64,000 bases of DNA from NCBI RefSeq assembly GCF_036237315.1, contig NZ_CP108356.1:5709501-5773500 (forward strand), in the 5' to 3' direction. Position 1 is the stretch's first letter. Each line of letters begins with the position of its first letter. A program made the position numbers and the translations under genes. Under the pieces are notes generated by a model that was given only the letters and a program-made list of their open reading frames with translations, was not told the DNA's origin and ran no database searches. Positions 54,894-63,223 of this stretch are shown here, one piece after another. The stretch is from Streptomyces sp. NBC_01351 (GTDB taxonomy: Bacteria; Actinomycetota; Actinomycetes; Streptomycetales; Streptomycetaceae).

Positions 54894-55553
54894 TCATCCC
54901 AGGGTCGGCAGCGGGAAGGCGATCTTGAGGGCGTAGGCGGCCACCAGGCCGTAACCGAGGCGGAAGGTCCATACGCGGGTGGTGTCGGAGATGCGGGTGC
55001 CGGCGAGGGCGCCGAGCGCGACGAGGGACTGCTGCCAGAGGAGCGAGGCGGCGCCGACGCCGAAGAGGAACGCGGCTCCGGCAGCGCCGGTGCGCAGGGT
55101 CGCGCCCTGGGCGGTGGTGAGGGCGGCGAAGTAGAGGGCGGTGGTGGGGTTGAGGGCGGTCAGCCCGACGTACCGCGCGAAGGCCTTGCCCGGCCGGGGG
55201 CGCGGGGTGGGTTCCGCCCCGGGGCTCTGCCCCGGACCCGCTGCCTCAAGCGCCGGCGAGGCCGGCTTTGCCTTCGTGAGGCCATGGCCGGCGATGGTCA
55301 GGAGGATCACGGCGGAGGTCAGTCGGACCCAGGGTTCGATCGGGGAGATGTGGGAGGCCACCCAGGGGCCGAGGGCGGTGGCGAGGGCCGCGTAGGCGAG
55401 GTCCACCGTCGCGATGCCCGCGGCCGCGGCGATCGCCGTGCGGCGGTGGCGCAACGCCTCCTGGAGCAGCAGCACGCTCATCGCGCCCATCGGCATCGCC
55501 ACGCCCAGGCCCGCCACCGCGCCGCCCAGAGTGGGGGAGAGGAGTTCGGTCAT
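54894..55553 (-). CDS. LysE-family amino acid exporter with an inserted repeat
   Basis: A 219-residue, six-helix LysE/RhtB-type exporter. The N-terminal GLGVAMPMGAMSVLLLQEALRHRR motif and the ARYVGLTALNPTTALYFAALT helix are typical. Between helices 3 and 4 the cytoplasmic loop holds about 25 extra residues (SPALEAAGPGQSPGAEPTP) encoded by a type B repeat at 55219-55266, in frame. A divergent Lrp/AsnC regulator starts 69 bp away, the usual LysE/LysG-like or Lrp control arrangement. Confidence 0.85.
   Translation of the reverse strand: MTELLSPTLGGAVAGLGVAMPMGAMSVLLLQEALRHRRTAIAAAAGIATVDLAYAALATALGPWVASHISPIEPWVRLTSAVILLTIAGHGLTKAKPASPALEAAGPGQSPGAEPTPRPRPGKAFARYVGLTALNPTTALYFAALTTAQGATLRTGAAGAAFLFGVGAASLLWQQSLVALGALAGTRISDTTRVWTFRLGYGLVAAYALKIAFPLPTLG
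55219..55266. repeat. Type B repeat inserted in frame in the LysE-family gene
   Basis: CCCGGGGCTCTGCCCCGG then CTGCCTCAAGCGCCGGCGAG, a diverged copy of the 13934 element. It falls in the cytoplasmic loop of the exporter and keeps the frame open. Confidence 0.75.
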
Positions 55554-55622
55554 GCCGAGAGGTTCGGGGGGCCGGGGCCGCGGACGCGGGCGAATATCGG
55601 GCCCGACTGCGAGAATCGCGGC

Positions 55623-56075
55623 ATGGACCGCCTAGACAGGGAAATCCTCGGCATCCTGCAGGAGGATGCGCGGATCTCGTACCGGGACCTCGGCATCCGC
55701 GTCGGCCTCAGCGCCAACGCCACCGCCGACCGGGTGCGCCGGATGCGCCGGGAGGGGGTGATCCGCGGGTTCACCGTCGTCGTGGATCCCGCCGCCGACA
55801 CCCGGGGCGGGCTCGTGGTCTTCATCGACCTCACGCTGCGCCAGGACACCACCAACGAGGAGTTCGAGCAGCAGGTCGTCAAACTGCCAGGGATCACGGA
55901 AGTGGTCCACGTGACAGGGGAGTACGACTACCTCGTACGGGCCCGCGCCGCCGATCCGGCCGCGCTGGACGCGTTGCTGCGGCGGCTCAAACGGGAGGCC
56001 GGCGTGGCCCAGTCCAGCACCCGCATCGCCCTCCGCGCCGCCAGTGGCTCCGCCGGGTCCCGCGGGGCTGGTTGA
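55623..56075 (+). CDS. Lrp/AsnC-family regulator
   Basis: A 150-residue regulator. The N-terminal helix-turn-helix is LDREILGILQEDARISYRDLGIRVGLSANATADRVRRM. The C-terminal RAM effector domain has GGLVVFIDLTLRQDT, PGITEVVHVTGEYDYLVRARAAD and the final strands. It is divergent from the LysE-family exporter and probably regulates it in response to an amino acid. The last residues (SGSAGSRGAG) run up to the type B repeat that starts about 18 bp after the stop, and may have been changed by it. Confidence 0.9.
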   Translation: MDRLDREILGILQEDARISYRDLGIRVGLSANATADRVRRMRREGVIRGFTVVVDPAADTRGGLVVFIDLTLRQDTTNEEFEQQVVKLPGITEVVHVTGEYDYLVRARAADPAALDALLRRLKREAGVAQSSTRIALRAASGSAGSRGAG

Positions 56076-56092
56076 GAGGCTGCGCCTCAAAG

Positions 56093-56142
56093 ACCGGGGC
56101 TCCGCCCCGAACCCCGCGCCTCAAACGCCGGCGAGGCTGGAA
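56093..56142. repeat. Type B repeat between the Lrp gene and the GAF kinase gene
   Basis: ACCGGGGCTCCGCCCCGAAC then CGCCTCAAACGCCGGCGAGG. It is preceded by a partial echo (GAGGCTGCGCCTCAAAGA, 56076-56093). It lies between convergent genes. Confidence 0.75.
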
Positions 56143-56209
56143 TGTGCCCGGCCCCCACGAAGCCCGGCGAAGCCGAAGCGCGTACCCGACCCGACCCCGC
56201 CCGGGAGGG

Positions 56210-57775
56210 CTACAGCGCCGACTCCCACGTCACCGTCGTCCCCCGCGCACCCGATTCCGTACGGCCGTCGTCCGCGACCGTCAGGCGGACCCGGGTCGGC
56301 GTCGCGTCGATCTCCACGTCGATGGAGGCGACGTCGCTGCGCCGGTGCGCCGCCGCCAGGGCGCCGCGCAGCGCGGCGAGCAGGTCCCCGGTCACCGGCT
56401 CCGGGAGCAGCGCGTCCACCGCGCCCGCGAAGTGCACCGACGGCTGGAAGCCGAGCAGTACCGCCGCCCCGCCCGTCTCGCGCAGGACCCGGCCCCGGAA
56501 GGTCGTCGGGGCGTCGGTCGGCGGCTGCTGGAGGGCGAAGATGGCCGTCCGGACCTCCTGGATGGTGGAGTCCAGCTCGTCGACGGCGCGGCTGAGCTCC
56601 TCGCCGACCGTGTCCCCGCTCGGCGCGTTCGAGGAGCGCCGCCGGGTGGATTCCAGCATCATCTCCGTCGCGAACAGCCGCTGCACGACGAGGTCGTGCA
56701 GATCCCGCGCGATCCGGTCGCGGTCCTCGTAGACCGCGAGCTGCTCGCGGTCGTGCTGCGCGTCCGCCAGGACCAGGGCCAGCGCGGCCTGGGAGGCGAA
56801 CTGCGAGGCCAGCAGCCGGTCCACCGCGTCGTACGCGGGACCGCCGCGGGCGCGCGGAAGGGCGAGGGTGCCGATCAGCTGGCCGCCGCTCTGGAGCGGA
56901 AGCATCATGCTGGGGCCGAACCGCTCCCGGACGTGCGTGGTCATCCGGGGGTCGGTCGCCGAGTCCTCTATGAAGACCGGCTCACCGCCCAGGAGTTGCC
57001 TCAGGACCGGGCTGCCCGGGGCGATGGCCGTGCCGACCAGGCCCCCGGGGTCCCCGTGGGTGGAGGCGGCGACGATCTCCATGCCGCCCTCGGGGGTCGG
57101 CTGGAGCACCACCCCGGCCGCGGCGTCCGCAAGCAGCCGGGCCCGTTCGGCCACGCACATCAGCGCGTCCGCCGCGGGCCGGCCGGCCAGCAGGGTGGTG
57201 GTCACGGCGGCGGCGCCCTCGATCCAGCGCTCCCGGCGGCGCGCGGTCTCGTACAGCCGGGCGTTGCCGATCGCTATCCCCGCCTGCGAGGCCAGCACCC
57301 GCAGCAGCGCGAGGTCCTCGTCGGTGAACGACCCGCCGCCCCGCTTCTCGGTGAGGTAGAGGTTGCCGAACACCTCCGTGTGCACCCGGATCGGGACGCC
57401 CAGGAAGCTGCGCATCGGAGGGTGCCCCGGCGGGAAGCCGACCGACCGGGGGTCCTGCGTGAGGTCGTCCTGCATCAGCGGGCGCGGGTCACTGACGAGG
57501 GCGCCGAGCACGCCGGAGCGGCCGTCCGGCAGGTGCGGGATCGCGGCCCGCTGCTCCTCGGTCATCCCGGAGGTGAACAGTTCGGTCAGCCGGACGCGCT
57601 CGGGGTCGACGACCCCGAGCCCTCCGTACCGCGCCGCGCACAGCTCGGCCGCCGAGTCCACGATGTGCTGGAGGGTGGTGCGCAGCTCCAGCTCGGAGCC
57701 GACGCTGAGCACCGCGTCCAGCAGCACGGGGAGGCCGGCCGTCTCCTCCGCGGGCTCCTGCCCGGCGTTCGTCAT
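56210..57775 (-). CDS. Twin-GAF sensor histidine kinase with a degenerate ATPase domain
   Basis: A 521-residue cytosolic DevS-like protein. The first GAF domain is near 20-165 (LQHIVDSAAELCAARYGGLGVVD ... FGNLYLTEKRGGGSFTDEDLALLRVLASQAGIAI). The second is near 185-345. HisKA_3 follows, with the phospho-His in YEDRDRIARDLHDLVVQRLF. The C-terminal ATPase region (LLAALRGALAAAHRRS ... VRLTVADDGRTESGARGTT) has a weak N box and ends before any G2 box, so ATP binding is doubtful. Its ATG overlaps the end of the MreB-like gene by 4 bp. No response regulator is adjacent. Confidence 0.85.
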   Translation of the reverse strand: MTNAGQEPAEETAGLPVLLDAVLSVGSELELRTTLQHIVDSAAELCAARYGGLGVVDPERVRLTELFTSGMTEEQRAAIPHLPDGRSGVLGALVSDPRPLMQDDLTQDPRSVGFPPGHPPMRSFLGVPIRVHTEVFGNLYLTEKRGGGSFTDEDLALLRVLASQAGIAIGNARLYETARRRERWIEGAAAVTTTLLAGRPAADALMCVAERARLLADAAAGVVLQPTPEGGMEIVAASTHGDPGGLVGTAIAPGSPVLRQLLGGEPVFIEDSATDPRMTTHVRERFGPSMMLPLQSGGQLIGTLALPRARGGPAYDAVDRLLASQFASQAALALVLADAQHDREQLAVYEDRDRIARDLHDLVVQRLFATEMMLESTRRRSSNAPSGDTVGEELSRAVDELDSTIQEVRTAIFALQQPPTDAPTTFRGRVLRETGGAAVLLGFQPSVHFAGAVDALLPEPVTGDLLAALRGALAAAHRRSDVASIDVEIDATPTRVRLTVADDGRTESGARGTTVTWESAL

Positions 57776-58809
57776 TCGGCCAGTGGGTTGAGAACCATGG
57801 GGGCGATCTTCCCTTCGAGCATCGCGCCGAGACCGAGCACGGCGCACACGTCCGGCCGTTCCGCGATGGCCACCGGCATCCCGGTGGCGTCCCGCAGCAT
57901 CTGGTCCAGTCCGGGCAGCAGGGCGCTGCCACCCACCATCATGATCCCCCGGTCCGTCAGGTCCGCGACCAGGTCCGGCGGGCAGTCCCGCAGCACCTTG
58001 CCGATGCCGTCGAGGACGGCGGTCAGCGGGGTGTGGATGGCGTTCCGTACGGCGGCGGTGTCCACGTGGACGGAGCGGGCCAGCCCGGTGGCGACGTCGC
58101 GGCCGTGGATCAGGGTGGAGGCGGGGCCTCCGGCGTTGATCCCGTTGCCGTGCAGGGCCAGCTGGAGCGGCCGGACGGCCTGGCTGGGCAGCATCAGCTC
58201 GTGGGCGTGGCGCAGGTGCTGGACGACGGCGTGGTCGATGGCCTCGCCGCCGACGGGGATGCGTACGGCGGTGACGATGGAGCCGAGGGAGAGGACGGCC
58301 ACCTGGGTGGCCGCGGCCCCGCACACCATGATCATCGTCGCGGTCGGCTGCTCCACGGGCAGTCCGCAGCCGACGGCCGCCGCGATCAGGGTGTCGACGA
58401 GTTCGACGCGGCGGGCGCCGAGCCCGACGAGGGTCTCCACCGCGGCCCGCTGGGCCAGGGGGTCCGCGTCGTGCGGGGTGCAGGCGGCGGCCCGCAGCCG
58501 CGGCTTGCGGCGCAGGGCCCGGCGCAGCTTCTCGCCGAGCAGGTGGCGCAGCATGCGCTGGGCCATCTCGATGTCGACGACGGTGCCGCCGGAGACGGGG
58601 CGCACGACCCGGATGTAGTCGGGCGTGCGGCCGGTCATCCGCTCGGCGAAGGTCCCCACGGCGATGAGTGCACCGGTCCGCGTGTTCACCGCGGCGCAGC
58701 TGGGCTCGTCGACCACGAGGCCGGCGCCCTTGACGTACACGCGGGTCCTCGCCGCCCCCAGGTCGACGGCGACGTGGCAGCGGCGCAACTGCTCAAGACT
58801 GACGGTCAC
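57772..58809 (-). CDS. MreB-like actin-family protein
   Basis: A 345-residue actin-fold protein. The phosphate-1 loop is HVAVDLGAARTRVYVKG, where MreB has DLGTANT. IRVVRPVSGGTVVDIEMAQRMLRHLL follows, and MIMVCGAAATQVAVLSLGSIV occupies the phosphate-2 place. GIMMVGGSALLPGLDQMLRDATGMPVAIAERPDVCAVLGLGAML is the adenosine motif and C-terminus. It is more diverged than cell-shape MreB or Mbl. GTG 58809 follows GGGAGGAT. No mreC or mreD is nearby; instead it is translationally coupled to a GAF kinase, which suggests a signalling role. Confidence 0.85.
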   Translation of the reverse strand: MTVSLEQLRRCHVAVDLGAARTRVYVKGAGLVVDEPSCAAVNTRTGALIAVGTFAERMTGRTPDYIRVVRPVSGGTVVDIEMAQRMLRHLLGEKLRRALRRKPRLRAAACTPHDADPLAQRAAVETLVGLGARRVELVDTLIAAAVGCGLPVEQPTATMIMVCGAAATQVAVLSLGSIVTAVRIPVGGEAIDHAVVQHLRHAHELMLPSQAVRPLQLALHGNGINAGGPASTLIHGRDVATGLARSVHVDTAAVRNAIHTPLTAVLDGIGKVLRDCPPDLVADLTDRGIMMVGGSALLPGLDQMLRDATGMPVAIAERPDVCAVLGLGAMLEGKIAPMVLNPLAE

Positions 58810-59021
58810 GGCAGATCCTCCCGAGAGCGCTGACGCAAGAAGACCGGCGGAATTGCCGGTCGCTTTTCGTATCATCTCGGGCATTTCGGGCTAACCGCCC
58901 GTTGTGCTGCTCCGGTCGGGGGGTCTGTCGCGGCTGCATGGGGGTGGATTTTTGTACCGACAGGCAACACGATGCCCGCACCGCACGCGCTACTCGCGCG
59001 TAACAAGGTAAAGGGGACCCG

Positions 59022-59732
59022 ATGCTGACGACCCGCCAGAGGTTGCTGGCCCTCCTGACGCTGTGCCTGGCGCTGCTCGCGCCCGCGGCCGCCCGTGCCG
59101 CCGACCGGGGGGTGGTCGGGGCCGCCGACCAGGCGTCATCGCGCAATCCGGTGGTCTTCGTGCACGGTTACAACGCGGATCCGGGCGTCTGGGGAGCCCT
59201 GCGCGGGGACCTGCGTGCCGCCGGGTACGCCGACTCGGAGCTCTTCTCCTTCGGTTACGACACCCACCAGTCGGTCAACGAGGTCCTCTCCGGCCGGCTC
59301 GCCGCCTACGTCGAGGACGTCCGCAGGCAGACCGGCGCCGCCAAGGTCGACGTCGTCTCGCACTCCTTCGGCTCGCTGGTGAGCCGCTGGTACGTGAAGT
59401 TCGGCGGCGGCGGGGCCGCCGTGGACCACTGGGTCTCGCTGGCCGGACCCAACCGCGGCACCTCCACCGCCTGGGCCTGCGCCCTGTGGGACCAGGCGTG
59501 CCGGGACATGACCCCCGGGTCGTACGTCGTGAAGAACCTGAACGGCGGGGACGAGACCCCGGGCGCCGTGAAGTACGCGACTTTCTGGTCCAACTGCGAC
59601 GAAGTCGTCAACCCGGACGACAGCGTCCCGCTGACCGGGGCGGCCAACACGCCGGTCGGCTGCCTCAAGCACAACGACCTGCTCGGCGACGACGGGACCT
59701 CGGCGGGCGTCCGCGCCTTCCTCGCGTCCTAA
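59022..59732 (+). CDS. Secreted triacylglycerol lipase/esterase
   Basis: A 236-residue secreted alpha/beta hydrolase. Residues 1-26 are a signal peptide (LLALLTLCLALLAPAAARA). The oxyanion region is PVVFVHGYNADPGVWG, the nucleophile Ser is in VDVVSHSFGSLVSRWYV, the Asp probably in NCDEVVNPDDSVPL and the His in CLKHNDLL. Four Cys residues (WACALWDQAC, NCD, GCL) likely form two disulfides. It resembles Streptomyces small lipases (LipA/EstA type, Pfam lipase 2). ATG 59022 follows AAAGGGG. Confidence 0.9.
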   Translation: MLTTRQRLLALLTLCLALLAPAAARAADRGVVGAADQASSRNPVVFVHGYNADPGVWGALRGDLRAAGYADSELFSFGYDTHQSVNEVLSGRLAAYVEDVRRQTGAAKVDVVSHSFGSLVSRWYVKFGGGGAAVDHWVSLAGPNRGTSTAWACALWDQACRDMTPGSYVVKNLNGGDETPGAVKYATFWSNCDEVVNPDDSVPLTGAANTPVGCLKHNDLLGDDGTSAGVRAFLAS

Positions 59733-60301
59733 CCCTCCCCGGGCAGGGAGACCCGCTGGAGCAGGCCGTACGTGAACTCCGCCACGCACGGCCGCTCCAG
59801 CACCTCGAAGGCGAGGCGCCAGCGGGTCGGCGCGGTGCCCTCCATCGGCCGGACCGGGGCGAAGGCCCGCGCCACCTCGTCCACCGTCGCCGACCAGGGC
59901 CGCAGGTCCTCGGGCGAGTCCAGTACGGGCCCGCGCGCGCCCGGGGCCCGGACCAGCCACTCGTTCCACACCGCTCCGTCCGGCGCGGCCAGCACCTCGA
60001 AGCGCAGGTCGGGCCAGAGCGGCACCGGCCACAGCAGGGCCTCGCACTCCAGGTCGCCGATCCTGCGCCGCTCGGTCGACTCCGGAGGGCCGAGCACCGA
60101 GCGGTAGCGGGCGAGGGCGCCGCGGGAGCGGGGTGACCGCGCCATGGCCTGCCAGCGCTTGTTCGCCTCCCGCTGGTCCGCGAGGGTGGCGCCGAGCCGG
60201 CGGCGGGCCTCGTCGGCGAGCTCCGGCTGGAAGTCCGCCATCCGCCGCAACAGCACCAACTGGAAGGCGGCGGGGCCGAAGAATGTCCCGGTGGATGTCA
60301 T
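59729..60301 (-). CDS. Conserved hypothetical protein
   Basis: A 190-residue cytosolic protein of no family I recognise. It opens STGTFFGPAAFQLVLLRRMADFQPELADEARRRLG, a helical region, and the second half is strand-rich with many Trp (WPVPLWPDLRFEVL, VWNEWLVRAPG, LRPWSATVDEV, RWRLAFEVLERPCVAEFTYGLL). The body is typical coding sequence with high GC3. It is convergent with the lipase, overlapping it by 4 bp at the stops. Confidence 0.7.
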   Translation of the reverse strand: MTSTGTFFGPAAFQLVLLRRMADFQPELADEARRRLGATLADQREANKRWQAMARSPRSRGALARYRSVLGPPESTERRRIGDLECEALLWPVPLWPDLRFEVLAAPDGAVWNEWLVRAPGARGPVLDSPEDLRPWSATVDEVARAFAPVRPMEGTAPTRWRLAFEVLERPCVAEFTYGLLQRVSLPGEG

Positions 60302-60379
60302 GGAGGGAACGATTCCACACAGGATCCTTACGTTCCCGGGATCCGGATGTGGCCGGGGACCACGTAGCCTGCGGGCGCC

Positions 60380-61105
60380 ATGAACTACTGCCACGCCTGC
60401 CGGAGGCACCTCAATGGCGCACTGGCGTGCGCGGGGTGCGGAACCCCGGCCGAGTACCTGCCCGCCGCGCCGCCCGCCGCGGCGGTGCCGCCGATGCCCG
60501 AGGCGCCGACCGCGTCGACCACGCCGACCGCCCTGGCCGACGTGTACGCCGACTCGCTCGTCACCCTGTCCGCCCCGAACGAGCGCCGGGCCGGTGCGCG
60601 CCGCCGCAGCGCGCGCCGCAAGCGCAGCCGTACGACGCTGACCGTCGCGCTCGGGGTGGTGATCGCCGGCGCGGCCTCGCTGCTGGCGGTCAACGTGCTC
60701 GGGGACGGGGAGCGCAGCGACCGTGCCTCCACGGTGGTGCTGACCGACGACGGCCCGCAGCAGCCCGCCCCGCTGCCCGACCTGCCGACCTCCGGCGCGC
60801 CCACGGGCCCGTCCGGGAAGGCCACGGCCAAGGTGGCCGCCGGGCCCACGAAGAAGAGCGGTACCGGGGCGCCTTCCGGAGGCGCTGCGCAGCCGGCGCC
60901 GGTGTCCTCCGCCCCCGCGCCCGTGACGTCGGCATCGCCGTCCGCGACGTCCCGCGTCGGGGGCAGCGCGAAGCCGACCGTGTCGGGCACGCCGACGCAG
61001 AGCCCCACCGGCAACCAGCAGTCGCTGATCCCGCCCCCGCCCCCGCCCTCGCCGCCGCCCGCGCCGCCCGAGGACTGCGGCTTCCTCGGCTGGAAGTGCT
61101 GGTAG
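60380..61105 (+). CDS. SCO2400-family protein: zinc-ribbon, membrane helix, Pro/Ser-rich tail
   Basis: A 241-residue protein. The N-terminus MNYCHACRRHLNGALACAGCG is a short zinc ribbon (two CxxC pairs). It is followed by an Ala/Pro linker, a basic stretch RRRSARRKRSRTT, a membrane helix (LTVALGVVIAGAASLLAVNVL) and an extracytoplasmic Ser/Pro/Thr-rich tail ending in a poly-Pro run and EDCGFLGWKCW. The layout matches the SCO2400 family, found only in streptomycetes and with no known function. A cytosolic sensor linked to the cell surface is a reasonable guess. Confidence 0.82.
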   Translation: MNYCHACRRHLNGALACAGCGTPAEYLPAAPPAAAVPPMPEAPTASTTPTALADVYADSLVTLSAPNERRAGARRRSARRKRSRTTLTVALGVVIAGAASLLAVNVLGDGERSDRASTVVLTDDGPQQPAPLPDLPTSGAPTGPSGKATAKVAAGPTKKSGTGAPSGGAAQPAPVSSAPAPVTSASPSATSRVGGSAKPTVSGTPTQSPTGNQQSLIPPPPPPSPPPAPPEDCGFLGWKCW

Positions 61106-61114
61106 GGGCGGCGG

Positions 61115-61540
61115 CTAGCCGCCCAGCATCCGCTTGAGCAGGTCCCGCAGCACCGCCCGCTCCGCCGGGGACAGCCCGGAGAGGGGTTCGCGGGCGAAGT
61201 CCAGGGACTCGCGCAGCCGCTCCGCGGTCTGCCGGCCCTCCTCGGTGGGGGCGGCCAGCTTCACCCGGCGGTCGGCGGGATCCGGGTGCCGCTCCACCAG
61301 GCCGCGGGTCTCCAGCCGGTCGACGATCCCCGTCACGTTGGACGGCTCGCAGCGCAGCTTCTGCGCGATGCGGCGCATCGGCATCGGATCCAGGGCGAGC
61401 ATGGTGAGCACCTTGGCCTGCGCGCCGGTCAGCTGGTGGCTGGCGGCCGCGTGCTCGTACTCCATGTGGTAGCGGGCCACGACGTCGCCGATGAGTTCGA
61501 CGACCTCGATGGTCACTGGGTCTGTGCGACGACTGGGCAT
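61115..61540 (-). CDS. MarR-family regulator
   Basis: A 141-residue winged-helix repressor. It has LTGAQAKVLTMLALDPMPMRRIAQKLRCEPSNVTGIVDRLETRGLVERHPDPADRRVKLAAPTEEG, with the DRR wing, and C-terminal dimerisation helices. The single Cys in KLRCEPSN sits in the recognition helix rather than at the OhrR N-terminal sensing place, so it is probably not OhrR despite Ohr nearby. It is divergent from the NADP-dependent oxidoreductase and likely represses it through the palindrome at 61595-61607. Confidence 0.88.
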   Translation of the reverse strand: MPSRRTDPVTIEVVELIGDVVARYHMEYEHAAASHQLTGAQAKVLTMLALDPMPMRRIAQKLRCEPSNVTGIVDRLETRGLVERHPDPADRRVKLAAPTEEGRQTAERLRESLDFAREPLSGLSPAERAVLRDLLKRMLGG

Positions 61541-61561
61541 GGATCCAGAGTACCCACTTAC

Positions 61562-61607
61562 TTGACAACATGAAATATCCAGGCGCATGGTTGTTTCACC
61601 TAGTGAA
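61562..61607 (+). promoter_or_regulatory. Promoter and MarR-type operator before the oxidoreductase
   Basis: TTGACA (61562-61567) is a good -35; a weak -10 lies about 18 nt downstream around CATGGT. TTCAC-CTA-GTGAA (61595-61607) is a 5-3-5 perfect palindrome near the expected start of transcription, ideally placed for repression by the divergent MarR protein. Confidence 0.5.
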
Positions 61608-61635
61608 GCAATTCCGTTCTTACCAGGAGCGCCGC

Positions 61636-62658
61636 ATGTCTGAGATCCCCGCCGTGAGCCGCGAGTGGCACCTCGTCCGTCGCCCGCAGGGCTGGCCCGT
61701 CGCCGAGGACTTCGCCCTGCGCGAGGTGCCCGTGTCGGCCGAGCCCGCCGCCGGCCGGATCCTCGTACGCAACCTCCACATGTCCGTGGACCCGTACATG
61801 CGCGGCCGGATGAACGACGTGAAGTCGTACATCCCGCCGTTCCAGCTCGACGAGCCGATGCAGGGCGGCGCGGTCGGCGAGGTCGTCGCCTCCGCAGCCG
61901 AGGGCTTCGCCGTCGGCGACCACGTCCTGCACCACCTGGGCTGGCGCGAGTACGCGGAGCTCGACGCGAAGTTCGCCACCAAGGTGGACGCCTCGCTCGC
62001 CCCGCTCTCCGCCTACCTCGGCGTGCTCGGCATGCCGGGCCTGACCGCCTATGCCGGCCTCTTCGAGGTCGCCTCCTTCAAGGAGGGCGACTCCGTCTTC
62101 GTCTCCGGCGCGGCCGGTGCCGTCGGCAGCCTCGTGGGCCAGTTCGCCAAGATCAAGGGCGCCTCCCGGGTGATCGGCTCCGCCGGCTCGGACGAAAAGG
62201 TGACGGTCCTCACAGAGAAGTACGGCTTCGACGCCGCCTTCAACTACAAGAACGGCCCCGTCGCCGAGCAGCTCCCCGCCTCCGCCCCCGAGGGCATCGA
62301 CGTCTACTTCGACAACGTCGGCGGTGACCACCTGGAGGCCGCGATCTCCTCGATGAAGGTGAACGGCCGCGCCACCCTGTGCGGGGCGATAGCCGGATAC
62401 AACGAGACCGAGGCCGCCCCCGGTCCGCGCAACCTGATGCAGGTCATCGGCAAGCGGCTGCGCCTGCAGGGCATCCTCGTCAACGACCACGCCGGCCTCC
62501 AGCAGCAGTTCGTCCAGGACGTCGCCGGATGGCTGCGTTCCGGTGAGCTCCGGTACGACGAGACGGTCGTCGAAGGCGTGGAGAACGCGACCTCCGCGTT
62601 CCTGGGAATGCTGCGCGGCGAGAACACCGGAAAGATGATCGTTTCTTTCACCGGTTAG
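61636..62658 (+). CDS. NADP-dependent oxidoreductase, zinc-free MDR (CurA/leukotriene-reductase type)
   Basis: A 340-residue medium-chain reductase without zinc ligands. SVDPYMRGRM is diagnostic of the prostaglandin/leukotriene B4 reductase branch. The cofactor motif is VFVSGAAGAVGSLVGQFAKIKG (AxxGxxG), and GIDVYFDNVGGDHLEAAI follows. The end is FLGMLRGENTGKMIVSF. It reduces alpha,beta-unsaturated carbonyls with NADPH, probably for electrophile detoxification. ATG 61636 follows AGGAG. Divergent from, and likely controlled by, the MarR gene. Confidence 0.92.
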   Translation: MSEIPAVSREWHLVRRPQGWPVAEDFALREVPVSAEPAAGRILVRNLHMSVDPYMRGRMNDVKSYIPPFQLDEPMQGGAVGEVVASAAEGFAVGDHVLHHLGWREYAELDAKFATKVDASLAPLSAYLGVLGMPGLTAYAGLFEVASFKEGDSVFVSGAAGAVGSLVGQFAKIKGASRVIGSAGSDEKVTVLTEKYGFDAAFNYKNGPVAEQLPASAPEGIDVYFDNVGGDHLEAAISSMKVNGRATLCGAIAGYNETEAAPGPRNLMQVIGKRLRLQGILVNDHAGLQQQFVQDVAGWLRSGELRYDETVVEGVENATSAFLGMLRGENTGKMIVSFTG

Positions 62659-62722
62659 GCTCTCTGCACACCGTTGTGACCGTGGGCGCGAGTCGCGACG
62701 ATTATCAGGAGGATTTTCTTAC

Positions 62723-63145
62723 ATGTCGATCCAGCAGTCCGACGTCGCGTACACCGCTGTCGCCACCGCCGAGAACGGCCGCGACGGCCGCGTCGCCACC
62801 AACGACGGGTCGCTCGACGTCGTCGTGAACCCGCCGAAGGAGCTCGGTGGCAGCGGCGCCGGCACCAACCCGGAGCAGCTGTTCGCCGCTGGCTACAGCG
62901 CCTGCTTCCAGGGCGCCCTGGGCGTCGTCGCGAAGAACGTGAACGCCGACATCTCCGGCTCCACCGTCACCGCCGAGGTCGGCATCGGCAAGAACGACGA
63001 GGGCTTCGGCCTGATCGTCAAGATCTCCGCCGTGATCCCGAACGTGGACGCCGCCACCGCCAAGGACCTCATCGAGAAGGCCCACGAGGTCTGCCCGTAC
63101 TCCAAGGCCACCCGCGGCAACATCACCGTCGAGCTCGCCGTCTGA
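62723..63145 (+). CDS. ohr: Organic hydroperoxide resistance protein Ohr
   Basis: A 140-residue Ohr/OsmC peroxidase that reduces organic hydroperoxides. The two active Cys are in LFAAGYSACFQGAL (peroxidatic) and AHEVCPYSKATRGN (resolving), and the Arg partner is probably in the N-terminal NGRDGRVATNDG. ATG 62723 follows AGGAGGA. It lies 64 bp after the MDR reductase on the same strand, so the two form an electrophile/peroxide defence pair. A strong terminator follows. Confidence 0.95.
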   Translation: MSIQQSDVAYTAVATAENGRDGRVATNDGSLDVVVNPPKELGGSGAGTNPEQLFAAGYSACFQGALGVVAKNVNADISGSTVTAEVGIGKNDEGFGLIVKISAVIPNVDAATAKDLIEKAHEVCPYSKATRGNITVELAV

Positions 63146-63161
63146 TCCGGCACCCGCTCGC

Positions 63162-63194
63162 CGAAGGCCGCACCCCGTCGGGGTGCGGCCTTCG
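63162..63194 (+). terminator. Terminator of ohr
   Basis: CGAAGGCCGCACCCC pairs perfectly with GGGGTGCGGCCTTCG (15 bp) around a 3-nt loop. Confidence 0.8.
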
Positions 63195-63223
63195 CCGTCA
63201 ACGGGGGGTCCTAAACTGCCCCC

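Noticed and set aside
61115..61540. Calling the MarR gene ohrR
   Set aside because: It lacks the conserved N-terminal peroxide-sensing Cys and is separated from ohr by a divergently transcribed reductase.
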